From assembly GCF_031010175.1 (NCBI RefSeq), contig NZ_JAUAMB010000007.1:1-64000 (forward strand): DNA of 64,000 nt, in the 5' to 3' direction. Source of the stretch: Halomonas sp. SpR1 (lineage in GTDB: Bacteria > Pseudomonadota > Gammaproteobacteria > Pseudomonadales > Halomonadaceae). The number at the start of each line of letters is the position of its first letter. Position 1 is the first letter of the stretch. The notes under the pieces were generated by a model. That model searched no databases, had not been told where the DNA came from, and saw only the letters and a program-made list of their open reading frames with translations. Positions 43,799 through 53,181 of the stretch are shown here, piece after piece. Position numbers and translations under genes: made by a program.

Positions 43799-45172
43799 TT
43801 ATTTTCGCTTGTTTACTTGTTCCACATCATCATAGTAAGTGATATGGCTTTCATCTTCCGCGGGTGGCCCTACCACCGGTTCGGCGGCCTCCACATCCCA
43901 TACGGCATCGGAGAGATCCTCCAAGTGCTCGTGCTCCAGCGCCCCCTGAATCAACTCCTCGGTGACCACCAGCTCAGCACCTGCAGCGGTCATGGGCGTC
44001 GTTGGTGTAAAGGGTGCCACAGGCACCGGCGCTGGGCGTACGCTACGCCGCCAGGAGAAGAACATTAAGAAGAAGAGGCTGAGTGAGCCGAAAGCCCAGA
44101 ACAGACCCGCATCCCCCATGGCGGTCATCACCGGGGAGATCATCAGCGGGCTGATCGTGGCGCCAATCGAGTTGATCAGCAGCAAGCCTTGGCTCATGCG
44201 CACAAGTGCCCCTGCGGGAGCGCGATCGGCCGCGTGACTCACCGCAACCGGGTAGAGCGCAAATACCCCACCGCCAAGCAAGAACAGCAGCACCGCCAGC
44301 ATTGGCGTCGAAAGCGGCAGCCAGAGCATCGCCGCCGAGATCAGCACACAGAAACCACTAATGCCGATCAACACCATCTGTCGGTCATGACGATCCGACC
44401 AGCGGCCAATAGGGTACTGCAGCAGCATCGCGCCCATAATCACTACCGCCATCATCTGCCCCACTTGGTTGACGCTCATACCAATGCGCTGCAGATAAAG
44501 CGGCAACAGGGTATACGCTGCTGCGACGACCATCCCGGAGCCTAAGCTGCCCATCACGCCGGTGGGGGTCAGCGTGATCAAACGGTGAGGAGGAAGCGGT
44601 TCAGCGTGTTCAATAATAGGTGATACACGAGGTATCATCGCCATCGGCAGCACAGACAACGAGGCCAATAGCCCAATTACCATAAACGGGGCGGTCACGC
44701 CCATGGCATCGGTCACACCCAGCAGCAGTTGACCCAATACCCCAGCGGCATATAGCGAAATCATATACAGCGCCAGTAGGCGGCCACGAACCTTTTGGTC
44801 GCCTGACGTCAGCAGCCAGCTTTCAATGACCAGATACACCCCCACCGTGGCCCAGCCGCCGATCAGGCGAAGCACAAACCACGCCCAGGGGTCGAAGAAC
44901 AAGCCTTGTAGCAACACCGTAACGGCGACTAATGAGGCAAAACTGCCGTAGGCGCGAATATGGCCAATGCGCAGCAACAGGCGGTCATTCACCATGGCGC
45001 CTAAGGCTAAACCGATAAAGTAAGCCGACGACACAATACCGATGACCGTGGCCGACTCACCGGCGGCATCCAAGCGCACGGTAATTAAGGTGGCGAGAAA
45101 ACCGTTGCCAATCCCGAGAATGAAGAGCCCTAACAGGGGCGCTAGCGCCATGGCTAGCAGTTGCCGCGACAT
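43799..45172 (-). CDS. Major facilitator superfamily transporter (YcaD-like)
   Basis: A 457-residue MFS protein with 12 predicted helices in residues 1-395 and an acidic hydrophilic tail of about 60 residues (EEDESHITYYDD-type composition). The loop PIGRWSDRHDRQM is the MFS motif A. It resembles the YcaD/YbcJ-type group with a GTRL-like family structure; the substrate is unknown. It is monocistronic and divergent from nothing close; the upstream region to the methyltransferase gene is 168 bp without clear signals. Confidence 0.85.
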   Translation of the reverse strand: MSRQLLAMALAPLLGLFILGIGNGFLATLITVRLDAAGESATVIGIVSSAYFIGLALGAMVNDRLLLRIGHIRAYGSFASLVAVTVLLQGLFFDPWAWFVLRLIGGWATVGVYLVIESWLLTSGDQKVRGRLLALYMISLYAAGVLGQLLLGVTDAMGVTAPFMVIGLLASLSVLPMAMIPRVSPIIEHAEPLPPHRLITLTPTGVMGSLGSGMVVAAAYTLLPLYLQRIGMSVNQVGQMMAVVIMGAMLLQYPIGRWSDRHDRQMVLIGISGFCVLISAAMLWLPLSTPMLAVLLFLLGGGVFALYPVAVSHAADRAPAGALVRMSQGLLLINSIGATISPLMISPVMTAMGDAGLFWAFGSLSLFFLMFFSWRRSVRPAPVPVAPFTPTTPMTAAGAELVVTEELIQGALEHEHLEDLSDAVWDVEAAEPVVGPPAEDESHITYYDDVEQVNKRK

Positions 45173-45340
45173 GAAAACCTCGTCTTGCCTAAAAGTAGTG
45201 AAAAACAGGAGTGAAAACGCAGATAAATGTGTTCACAGAAACCGTTATCTCACCTGGCACATCGAGTCAGGCCGGGATAGCGGCGCGCAATTATTACCCT
45301 CAAGGGGGCAAAGTCAATGCTTTTCTAACGTTACAATTGT

Positions 45341-45985
45341 TCACGTTAGCGTTTTGTATAGAATAACCACGTCTGGCCCAGGAAATTCCACTACTAAACT
45401 ATTCTTTTGTGCCCACCAGCGAAAGGTCTCCTCACTAAAAAAGCTGATATGCGTGGGATCGCTAATATAGTGCCAGCGGGCAAAAGCTTCCGGTGAAGAG
45501 ACGCGCTTGGTCATCAGCCCTAGATAGCCGCCGGGTGCCAGTTGAGCCACTAATTGAGTGAGCACCTGACCAGGCTGCGACAAGTGCTCAACCACTTCTG
45601 TTGCGGTGATAAAATCATATATTTGTGTCAAAGCTGAGGCATCGGGAGCGTAAAAAGGGTCGTAAAGAGCCATCGGGAAGCCCTGCTCGGCAAACATTAC
45701 CGACAGCGTAGGCCCTGGCCCAGAGCCAAAATCGAGCCCACGGGCGTTGGGTGAGAGCTTCGCTAATAGCGGGATAAATAAACGCCCTAAAAAGCGTCGA
45801 TATCCCGTATCATGCGGCGAGTTTTGATGTTTATCGTATTCGGCCTTTTCTGCAGCGGCGCTTAAATGCTGCTCGGGGGGGACAAATACCAGCTTGCACG
45901 TGGCACACTGGTAGTAGTCACGACGCCGATCCCGGTGGTAGAGCGCAGTAGTGTATTCAGCGCAAAGCGGACAGCGGCGCATCAT
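45341..45985 (-). CDS. Class I SAM-dependent methyltransferase with N-terminal zinc ribbon
   Basis: A 214-residue protein. Two CxxC pairs (RRCPLCAEY and QCATCKLVF) form a zinc ribbon in the first 35 residues. The methyltransferase core has motif I GLDFGSGPGPTLSV and the TATEVVEHL motif IV segment. The family includes C-methyltransferase-like and ubiquinone-type enzymes of unknown substrate. Either ATG at 45985 or 45982 could be used. It is divergent from the glyoxalase-like gene with about 40 bp between them. Confidence 0.87.
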   Translation of the reverse strand: MMRRCPLCAEYTTALYHRDRRRDYYQCATCKLVFVPPEQHLSAAAEKAEYDKHQNSPHDTGYRRFLGRLFIPLLAKLSPNARGLDFGSGPGPTLSVMFAEQGFPMALYDPFYAPDASALTQIYDFITATEVVEHLSQPGQVLTQLVAQLAPGGYLGLMTKRVSSPEAFARWHYISDPTHISFFSEETFRWWAQKNSLVVEFPGPDVVILYKTLT

Positions 45986-46025
45986 TGTATTCTCTGGTTT
46001 AACGTTATGTATTAAGGAAGGTGGC

Positions 46026-46409
46026 ATGCTATCAGGTCTGGATCATCTTGTTGTTACCGTGACCGACATCAGTCGTGCAGTGGATTTTTACTCGCGGGTT
46101 TTAGGCTTAGACGTACGCTATCGCGATGCTCAAAGGGTCGACTTAATGCTCGGGGATACGGCACTACGCCTGCATCAAACAGATACTGACATTGCCCCCA
46201 TTTCAGCGACACCCACGCCCGGCAGCCTCGATTTATGCCTGCGTTGCCAGCTGCCGCTGGATGAGTTCAAGCAGCACTTAGATGCACTGGCGATTGACGT
46301 AGAACTAGGCCCCGTGGCTCGCCAAGGCGCCAATGGCCCGATTGAATCCCTCTACCTGCGCGACCCGGACGGCAACCTGTTAGAGATATGCCGCCCCGCC
46401 TCACGTTAA
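46026..46409 (+). CDS. VOC (glyoxalase/bleomycin-resistance) family protein
   Basis: A 127-residue vicinal-oxygen-chelate protein. DHLVVTVTDISRAVDFYSRV carries the first metal-binding histidine and the C-terminal segment YLRDPDGNLLEI carries the glutamate. The family has lyase and dioxygenase members; the substrate is unknown. I chose the ATG at 46026 with AAGGAAGGTGGC upstream. Confidence 0.88.
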   Translation: MLSGLDHLVVTVTDISRAVDFYSRVLGLDVRYRDAQRVDLMLGDTALRLHQTDTDIAPISATPTPGSLDLCLRCQLPLDEFKQHLDALAIDVELGPVARQGANGPIESLYLRDPDGNLLEICRPASR

Positions 46410-46522
46410 TGCTAAGTCTAATGAACCCAGGTATCATATGTCGCGCTTAAACAGCGCGCCCTGATGTGCGAGGCATTATTACCCGCCACCGCACTTATAC
46501 AGATCTGTCGAAAGGAAACATT

Positions 46523-46909
46523 ATGCTTGATAAGGAAACTGATTCTCCACTCGAAGGCAACGTCATCAGCGAAGAGGAACATCAGCCCGATACCACCATG
46601 GCCATGGTGATCTACGCGCTCTATCTGGCTAGTTTTGTCCTTGGCTTTACGTCGATTATTGGTGTGGTCATCGCTTATGTCTATAAAGGCAAAGGCCCTA
46701 CGTGGCTGGACGAGCACTACCGCTATCAGATTCGCACTTTCTGGATGGGGTTGGTGTACGGCATTGTGTTTTCACTCTTGACCCTGATACTGATCGGTTT
46801 CCCGCTTTTGCTGGCGCTAGCCGTGTGGTTCATTATTCGCTGTGTTAAAGGTTTTAAAGGGCTGCAAGAAAAACGCGCGCCTTCCAACGTAGACACTTGG
46901 TTGATTTAA
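46523..46909 (+). CDS. DUF4870-like small membrane protein, first paralogue
   Basis: A 128-residue protein with a charged N-terminus and three hydrophobic segments. The segments MVIYALYLASFVLGFTSIIG, IAYVYKGKGPTWLDEHYRYQ and IRTFWMGLVYG are shared with the protein encoded at 47867-48217. AAAGGAAACATT precedes the ATG. It ends 2 bp before the start of the LpxL-like gene. Function is unknown; the location suggests a role in lipid or envelope processing. Confidence 0.75.
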   Translation: MLDKETDSPLEGNVISEEEHQPDTTMAMVIYALYLASFVLGFTSIIGVVIAYVYKGKGPTWLDEHYRYQIRTFWMGLVYGIVFSLLTLILIGFPLLLALAVWFIIRCVKGFKGLQEKRAPSNVDTWLI

Positions 46910-46911
46910 CG

Positions 46912-47847
46912 ATGGCAATACAGGGGGCTAAAAACACTAAACGTTTTTCCAAAGCCAGTGTAATCAGTTGGCTATGGCGTCAGCTAGCACGCTGGCCGCT
47001 TGCTCGTCTATGGCGTATTGCTTCGGCGCTCGGCCCCCTGATTTACCGCTTTAAGAAGCGTGAGCGCGAGGTGACAGAGCGCAACCTAAACATCGTTTAC
47101 CCTCGCCTCTCTGCTTTAGAACGTAAGTCCCTTGCTCACCATAGCTTGCGTCACTCAACGGCTACGATGATAGAGTTGGGCCACGCCTGGATGGCAGAGC
47201 CTGATAAAGTAGAAGCCAGCATTTTAGCGGTACATGGTCGCGAGAAACTCGACAACGCTCGCAGCGAAGGCCGCGGCGTAATTGTACTTGCCCCACACTT
47301 CGGCAACTGGGAGGTGCTTAACTTCTGGCTATCGAGCCATTTCCCTTTCACTGCAATGTACGAGCCACCCAAAATCATCGACCTCGACCCGGTCATTCGT
47401 CATGGTCGCGAACGTATGGGGGCAAGTCTTGTACCCACCAACCCCCGCGGTGTGGCGGCACTGCTTAAAGCGCTTAAACGCAGCGAAGCGATTGGCATAC
47501 TTCCTGATCAGGAACCCGATTGGGGCAGCGGTGTTTTTGCACCGTTCTTTGGCCGCGAGGCCTACACCGCCACCCTGCTACCCAAGCTGGTCGCCCGGAC
47601 TCAGGCACGGGTAGTCACCGGTATAGCGCTACGTATCCCGGGTAAAGGCTTTGAAATCCATTTTCTGGATGCTGACGAGCGGGTCTATAGTGACGATGAT
47701 GTACAGTCTGCCACCGGTGTCAACGCTTGCGTAGAGAGCGCGATTGCCCTGGAACCGGCACAGTATCAATGGGAGTACAAACGCTACCGTAAAGTCGTGC
47801 AGGAGCAGCAAAATCTAGCCAATTTTCGTGACTATCGTCTTTATTAG
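46912..47847 (+). CDS. Lysophospholipid/lipid A acyltransferase (LpxL/HtrB family)
   Basis: A 311-residue inner-membrane-associated acyltransferase. The catalytic HX4E motif is in LAPHFGNWEVL, and PDQEPDWGSGVFAPFFG is the conserved family block. Late lipid A acyltransferases add secondary acyl chains from acyl-ACP. A single hydrophobic N-terminal helix is visible. The ATG at 46912 follows the previous stop by 2 bp, so it is translationally coupled to the first DUF4870-like gene. Whether it acts on lipid A or another lipid is not certain. Confidence 0.9.
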   Translation: MAIQGAKNTKRFSKASVISWLWRQLARWPLARLWRIASALGPLIYRFKKREREVTERNLNIVYPRLSALERKSLAHHSLRHSTATMIELGHAWMAEPDKVEASILAVHGREKLDNARSEGRGVIVLAPHFGNWEVLNFWLSSHFPFTAMYEPPKIIDLDPVIRHGRERMGASLVPTNPRGVAALLKALKRSEAIGILPDQEPDWGSGVFAPFFGREAYTATLLPKLVARTQARVVTGIALRIPGKGFEIHFLDADERVYSDDDVQSATGVNACVESAIALEPAQYQWEYKRYRKVVQEQQNLANFRDYRLY

Positions 47848-47866
47848 GCTGAAAAAGAGAGGAGTG

Positions 47867-48217
47867 ATGACGCAAAATTATATACCTCGCGATGAGATGC
47901 GCGCGCCACAGATAATTTACGCACTCTACTTAGCAGGCATTGTCACTGCCAATATCACCCTGCTGATTGGCGTAATCATCGCCTATGTTTATCGTAAAGA
48001 AGCAGCCCCCTGGCTGCAGCAGCACTATCGTTACCTGATCCGCACCTTTTGGATTGGCACGCTGTATGCCTGCATAGCCTTTCTGCTCAGCATTGTGATA
48101 GATGGCACCCTACTCTGGCCACTGCTAGCAGTATGGCTGGGGGTGCGCTGCCTGCTCGGCTGGATCAGTGTTCGCAAAGGGCTAACACCGGCACGCCCTG
48201 CCAGCTGGCTTTGGTAA
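47867..48217 (+). CDS. DUF4870-like small membrane protein, second paralogue
   Basis: A 116-residue membrane protein with three hydrophobic segments. It shares IIYALYLAG, GVIIAYVYRKEAAPWLQQHY and YLIRTFWIGTLYA with the protein at 46523-46909. GAGAGGAGTG precedes the ATG at 47867. It starts 19 bp after the LpxL-like stop, so the three genes form an operon in which the acyltransferase is flanked by paralogous membrane proteins. Confidence 0.75.
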   Translation: MTQNYIPRDEMRAPQIIYALYLAGIVTANITLLIGVIIAYVYRKEAAPWLQQHYRYLIRTFWIGTLYACIAFLLSIVIDGTLLWPLLAVWLGVRCLLGWISVRKGLTPARPASWLW

Positions 48218-48236
48218 GCCGCGTGCTCCCCACCCT

Positions 48237-49646
48237 TCACTCATTGCTATCGCGAGCGTAAACATCATCTAGACGCTCAATATCGTCTTCGCCCAGATAG
48301 CTACCCGACTGCACCTCGATCAGTTCAAGGGGGATTTTGCCGGTGTTTTCCAGCCGATGCAGTGCCCCAATAGGGATATAGGTAGACTGGTTTTCAGTTA
48401 CCAAGAAGCGACGCTCTTCTAGCGTTACCTGCGCGGTTCCTCTCACCACGATCCAGTGTTCAGCCCGGTGATGGTGGCGCTGCAGCGATAAACGCCCGCC
48501 AGGCTTTACAGTAATACGTTTGACCTGATAACGCTCGCCGCTGTCCATCGCCTGAAAACTGCCCCAGGGGCGCTGTACCTGGGCCGCCGTACATGGTTCA
48601 TTGCGACCCGCCCGGATAAGCGATGTCACCAGTTGCTTTACCTGCTGCGCCTGATTGCGATGAGCCACCAGTACGCAATCCGATGTCTCCACGACAATCA
48701 GATTATCCACACCCAGTGTGGCTACCAAGCGATGCTCGCCAAACACTAACGAATCTTGCGTATCGGTCAGCCAGGTATCGCCTTTGGTGACATTGCCCGC
48801 AGCATCAGGCGTAACGGTTGCCCATAGCGCATCGAAACTGCCGATATCACTCCAATCGGCTGCCAAAGGCACCACAGCAGCGCGATCACAGTGCTCCATC
48901 ACCGCATAATCAATGGAGTCAGCCGGGCAGCGTCGAAACGCCGCTTCGCCCAAGCGTAGAAAATCCAAGTCCCGGTGCGCTCCGTCAACCGCCTCCACGC
49001 ATGCCTCAAACATCTTTGGCTGTAACCGCTTTAGGTGGTCTAAATAACTGGAGGCACGCAGCAGAAACATACCGCTGTTCCACAGGTAATTGCCGCCTTC
49101 GACTAACGCTGCAGCACGCTTGGCGTCCGGTTTTTCAATAAAAGCGGCAAGATGGTGACCACCTTCCAGTGGCTCGCCGCAGGCAATATAGCCGTAACCC
49201 GTTTCAGGCTGTGTGGGTACAACGCCGAAGGTAACGAGGTAACCTGCTTCGGCTAACGGTACGGCCAATGAAACACTGTGCTGGAACGCCTGTACATCAC
49301 CGATCACATGATCAGCCGGAAGCACTAGCAGCAGCGGGTCATCGCCAGTGTGACGCGCCAACAGTGCCGCACAGGCAATGGCCGGGGCGGTATTGCGGCC
49401 TTCAGGCTCAAGCACCACGGTAGCGGTTTGATCCATTTCGCGCAGCTGTTCAGCCATTAAAAAGCGATGGCTATGATGGCCCATCAGCATCGGCGCTGTG
49501 TCGGTTAAACCGGCTAAGCGGCTTAGAGTTTGTTGGAGCAGGCTCTGGGAAGAGGTTAAACACAAAAACTGTTTCGGCATCTGTTCCCTGGAAAGCGGCC
49601 ATAGCCGTGTGCCGCTGCCTCCACTTAAAATCACTGGCTGAATCAT
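48237..49646 (-). CDS. manC: Mannose-1-phosphate guanylyltransferase / mannose-6-phosphate isomerase
   Basis: A 469-residue bifunctional ManC/AlgA enzyme. The N-terminal nucleotidyltransferase begins ILSGGSGTRLWPLSRE with the pyrophosphorylase signature, and the C-terminal cupin (about 350-465) carries the zinc-binding segment SLQRHHHRAEHWIVV. It makes GDP-mannose from fructose 6-phosphate through mannose 1-phosphate, for polysaccharide. Its start overlaps the sulfatase-like gene's stop in an ATGA junction, so the two are co-translated. Confidence 0.95.
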   Translation of the reverse strand: MIQPVILSGGSGTRLWPLSREQMPKQFLCLTSSQSLLQQTLSRLAGLTDTAPMLMGHHSHRFLMAEQLREMDQTATVVLEPEGRNTAPAIACAALLARHTGDDPLLLVLPADHVIGDVQAFQHSVSLAVPLAEAGYLVTFGVVPTQPETGYGYIACGEPLEGGHHLAAFIEKPDAKRAAALVEGGNYLWNSGMFLLRASSYLDHLKRLQPKMFEACVEAVDGAHRDLDFLRLGEAAFRRCPADSIDYAVMEHCDRAAVVPLAADWSDIGSFDALWATVTPDAAGNVTKGDTWLTDTQDSLVFGEHRLVATLGVDNLIVVETSDCVLVAHRNQAQQVKQLVTSLIRAGRNEPCTAAQVQRPWGSFQAMDSGERYQVKRITVKPGGRLSLQRHHHRAEHWIVVRGTAQVTLEERRFLVTENQSTYIPIGALHRLENTGKIPLELIEVQSGSYLGEDDIERLDDVYARDSNE

Positions 49647-51277
49647 TGCTGCGTCCTTGTCTTTGAAACAGGGGCTAACCGTGAATCAGCGGCTACACCC
49701 ACTGCTAACTCTCCAAAATCGGCATGTAGCCAGTGGCGTAACTGGCTCATTCTAGGCGCACTGCTCACCTCTTCGAGCGCAGGCAGGGTGCCGGGAACAA
49801 AGCCACGCTTTATAAAGGGCGCCACTAGCTCAGGGTCGCCACTAATAATATGCACCGGTACTGCCGCGCTGGCATCGTCACCGGTAATTAGCGGCGCGGC
49901 TTGATGGTCTCCCAGCACAATCATCAGGGTATTATCATCCACTACGCGCTCGGCCCAGCGGCCAGTGACTTTTACAGCGTAGTCCACTGACCAGGCGTAG
50001 TGGTCGCGAATGCGCTCGATGTCCTGCCACAGCACTTCAGGCGGGTCGCCGGCGCTCCCCCAGGGGGCAAAAATATGTCCATCGCCAATCGATGACCAAT
50101 CCTCCAATACCGGCAGAATCGGCGTCCAGGGTGCATGACTGGAGATCAATGCTAACTGAGCAAACACCGGCGTCTCGCCCAGCAAGTAGCGCTGGGTATA
50201 ATCGAGGGTAAACTGATCTGGCATGGTGACCCAGTTGAGAGCAGGCCCGGCATAGGCGATATCATTCGCTGCGGCAATTTCATCAAAACCGTAGGCCTCT
50301 CCTTCCGGCCAAGCCAGGGTAATCGCGGGCATCACACTCAGGGTGCGCTGACCGGTGGCACGAAAATCATCGATCAAAGTGGAGTGACCGCTGTCGAGCA
50401 TCAACCGATACCACAACTGATTGTCGATCCATCGACCACTGAGGGCCGTCGCGTGAGCCAGCCAGGACTGCCCACCGCGAATAGGCGCTGCCAACATACC
50501 AGAAACCACGTGGAGGTCGCGCTCATCCAGCCGCTGCTGCATCTCGGCTAGCGTAGGCAGCAGAACGCCGGAATAACGTGGATTATCCAGCGCCGAGATA
50601 CCGTAGGACTCAATAAAGGTGAGCAGTACATTACGGCCTTCAAGCCCCGGTAGCGGCTGGGCTTCCAGCGGCGCGGCTTCCAACTGAGCGGTAAAGGCGA
50701 GGCGAGCGGCGTGGGTATCGGTCATTTGCTGCCACTGAAAGCGTGTCGTGTCCACCATCGGTAAACGTGCACTATCCACTAGTCGGATTCCATTAAGCTC
50801 AAGCGCCGCGCTGGTAGTGGCAATGATTAGCAGCGTTAACGCCACCGCACCAGGCAGCCGCTTAACAGAGTAGGCTACGGGTGGCAGCAGCAGGCGCACC
50901 AAAATTAGTGTGATGGCGAGCAACAAGGCAACCCCTGCCAGCATTGCGCAAACTGCCAACAGTTGACCTACATTACCTACTAGCAGGTGATAAATTGAGC
51001 GCAGCAGAGGCACATCAAAATAGAGGTTGAGTGGCCGGGCAAAGGCCATTTGGGTGGCGGCAGTGCCTAGATTAGCGGCGGTTGCCAGCACCACCCAACA
51101 GACCAGCCCAATCGCTACGATACGGCGCGCGCGTCCAGCGGGGAGCAGTAGCATGAGTGGCGTGATAATCAGCGCCTCCCAAGCGAGCAGGTGCGTACTG
51201 ATATCGCCAAAGCGCCACCAAAGTGGCACGATGAGTAGGAAATTCAGTATTAGCAGCGTTAATATTAATCGACTCAT
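49643..51277 (-). CDS. Membrane-bound sulfatase-like / phosphoglycerol transferase-type protein
   Basis: A 544-residue inner-membrane protein with four to five N-terminal helices (about 1-170) and a periplasmic alkaline-phosphatase-superfamily domain. The metal-binding segments NVLLTFIESYG and IVLGDHQAAPL are present, and PIRGGQSWLAHA probably holds the nucleophile. It resembles OpgB/OpgE/EptA-type enzymes that add phosphoglycerol or phosphoethanolamine to envelope glycans. It is coupled to manC and divergent from opgG, which suggests decoration of a periplasmic glycan. Start ATG 51277 with GAGGGGG upstream. Confidence 0.85.
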   Translation of the reverse strand: MSRLILTLLILNFLLIVPLWWRFGDISTHLLAWEALIITPLMLLLPAGRARRIVAIGLVCWVVLATAANLGTAATQMAFARPLNLYFDVPLLRSIYHLLVGNVGQLLAVCAMLAGVALLLAITLILVRLLLPPVAYSVKRLPGAVALTLLIIATTSAALELNGIRLVDSARLPMVDTTRFQWQQMTDTHAARLAFTAQLEAAPLEAQPLPGLEGRNVLLTFIESYGISALDNPRYSGVLLPTLAEMQQRLDERDLHVVSGMLAAPIRGGQSWLAHATALSGRWIDNQLWYRLMLDSGHSTLIDDFRATGQRTLSVMPAITLAWPEGEAYGFDEIAAANDIAYAGPALNWVTMPDQFTLDYTQRYLLGETPVFAQLALISSHAPWTPILPVLEDWSSIGDGHIFAPWGSAGDPPEVLWQDIERIRDHYAWSVDYAVKVTGRWAERVVDDNTLMIVLGDHQAAPLITGDDASAAVPVHIISGDPELVAPFIKRGFVPGTLPALEEVSSAPRMSQLRHWLHADFGELAVGVAADSRLAPVSKTRTQQ

Positions 51278-51501
51278 TGCCCCCTCATGTTTGCCTGCTT
51301 TAGCTGACAGTTTCAAAGATATACCCTTTAGTCTCAAAGCAGAGCTGTACCCAGTCACCAGACAAGAGAGCAAGGAATAAGGCTGCTGAAAAACACAACT
51401 ATCATGTACTGCAATGTTTTATCGTATAGTTATTGTGTAAAGATTACACGCTTTGCTTGGCCATGCGTTTTTGCAGGTCTTCACCGGAAAGGATTTCGCT
51501 T

Positions 51502-53109
51502 ATGCGTTGTAGCTATGTTGATATAAGGCAGGTTGCTAGAGGGTCGGTTGGTAAATGGCGAGCTGATAAATGGCGAACTGATAAATGGCGAGTTAATCAA
51601 TGGATAATTTTACTCAGCTGTACGCTAGCCTTACCGGCGTTTGCCGAAGATGATCAACATTTTAGTGAGGTTATTGAACGCGCCCAACAGCTGGCTGAAG
51701 AGGCTTATCAAGCCCCGCAAGAAACACTGCCTGAGGTGTTACGGGAGCTTGACTACGATACTTACCGGCAAATCCGCTTTGACCCCGAACACGCCTACTG
51801 GAAGGACGAAAGCCCCTTTAGCTTGCAGCTATTTCATAGCGGCTTTCTGTTTCAAACCCCGGTTACCTTGAACGTTATCGACAATGACACGGTAACGCCG
51901 CTGCCCTTTTCTGCAGAGGACTACTCCTACGATGGCAATGCCGCAACGCTAAAAGAGCAAGACTTAACCGGCAGCGACCATGCGGGGTTTCGCCTCCACT
52001 ACCCACTCAATAACGACGACTATGCCGATGAATTTGCGGTGTTTTTGGGTGCCAGCTACTTCCGGATTGTGGGGCGTGACCAGGCGTACGGACTCTCCAC
52101 CCGAGGTCTGGCAATCGATACGGCGTCTCCCGAGGGCGAAGAGTTCCCGGCCTTTCGCGAGTTTTGGTTATATAAACCCGACGCGACTAGCGAACAGATT
52201 GAGCTATTGGCGTTAATGGATAGCCCCTCGGTCAGCGGTGCCTACCGGTTTGTTATCCAACCCGGTGAGAATACCCAGGTAGAGGTCGAGGCCGAACTCT
52301 TTGCCCGTGAAGATATTGCCAAACTAGGTGTCGCGCCGCTCACCAGTATGTTCACTTACGGTGAGGCCAGCCGCCAGCGGCCGGACGATTTTCGGCCCCA
52401 GGTACACGACTCCGACGGGCTGCTGATACATACCGGTAGCGATGAGTGGATCTGGCGCCCGCTGAGCAACCCCTCTCATCTGCGTACATCGGCTTTTATC
52501 GACGACTCCCCCCAGGGCTTTGGGTTAATGCAGCGGGAGCGTGACTTTAACCGCTATTTAGACACCGAAGCCCAGTACCACCGCCGCCCCAGCCAGTGGG
52601 TTGTACCGCTGGATGAGTGGGGCCCGGGTCACGTGGAGCTTGTCGAGATTCCGACCCCCGATGAGACCCACGACAATATCGTCGCCTACTGGGTCGCAGA
52701 CGATACGCTGGATGCAGGGGAATCCCGCCGATTGCATTACCTCACCCACACGCTGAATACCCAGCCAGAAACGCATGATCTCGGTCGTGTCATTCGCACT
52801 CGCCATGGCAGCGCAGGTGTGCCAGGACAAGCGGACTCCTCCTCGCAAGACCAACGCCAATTTATCGTCGACTTTCAGGGTGGCGCGTTAGCGGATATTA
52901 GCCCCGACCAGCCTGTGGAGTTGGCTATCAGCGCCCAGCAAGGCGAGGTGCTGCTGCCTCAGGTCACCGCGCTACCTAACAATGGCTGGCGGGCTAGCTT
53001 CCGTCTGCCCGCCAGCGATCAACCCAGCGATGTTCGTCTCAGGCTCACCTTAAACGACGAGCCGATTAGCGAAACCTGGAATTACGTGTGGTACCCCGAT
53101 GACCAATAA
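51502..53109 (+). CDS. opgG: Periplasmic glucan biosynthesis protein OpgG/MdoG
   Basis: A 535-residue periplasmic protein of normal OpgG length. The signal region is unusual: the positively charged start contains the repeat KWRADKWRTDKWRVNQW before the hydrophobic helix that ends at PAFA. The mature beta-sandwich has FHSGFLFQTPV, GASYFRIVGRDQAYGLSTRG and REFWLYKP segments, all typical of MdoG. OpgG is needed for osmoregulated periplasmic glucan backbones. No opgH is adjacent. I chose the ATG at 51502 (AAGGAT upstream) rather than an earlier in-frame start at 51433. Confidence 0.9.
   Translation: MRCSYVDIRQVARGSVGKWRADKWRTDKWRVNQWIILLSCTLALPAFAEDDQHFSEVIERAQQLAEEAYQAPQETLPEVLRELDYDTYRQIRFDPEHAYWKDESPFSLQLFHSGFLFQTPVTLNVIDNDTVTPLPFSAEDYSYDGNAATLKEQDLTGSDHAGFRLHYPLNNDDYADEFAVFLGASYFRIVGRDQAYGLSTRGLAIDTASPEGEEFPAFREFWLYKPDATSEQIELLALMDSPSVSGAYRFVIQPGENTQVEVEAELFAREDIAKLGVAPLTSMFTYGEASRQRPDDFRPQVHDSDGLLIHTGSDEWIWRPLSNPSHLRTSAFIDDSPQGFGLMQRERDFNRYLDTEAQYHRRPSQWVVPLDEWGPGHVELVEIPTPDETHDNIVAYWVADDTLDAGESRRLHYLTHTLNTQPETHDLGRVIRTRHGSAGVPGQADSSSQDQRQFIVDFQGGALADISPDQPVELAISAQQGEVLLPQVTALPNNGWRASFRLPASDQPSDVRLRLTLNDEPISETWNYVWYPDDQ
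51550..51603 (+). repeat. 15-bp tandem repeat in the opgG signal region
   Basis: Three units of 15 bp (51550-51564, 51565-51579, 51580-51594) share GATAAATGGCGA and a partial fourth follows. The frame is kept, so the protein gains repeated KWR motifs at its N-terminus. Confidence 0.9.
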
Positions 53110-53181
53110 CGCTGCTAAAGCAAACCCTATACCGCCAACATCTTTGCGGATAAAGGCATGCCCGTCCTGGGAGCCTAACTA

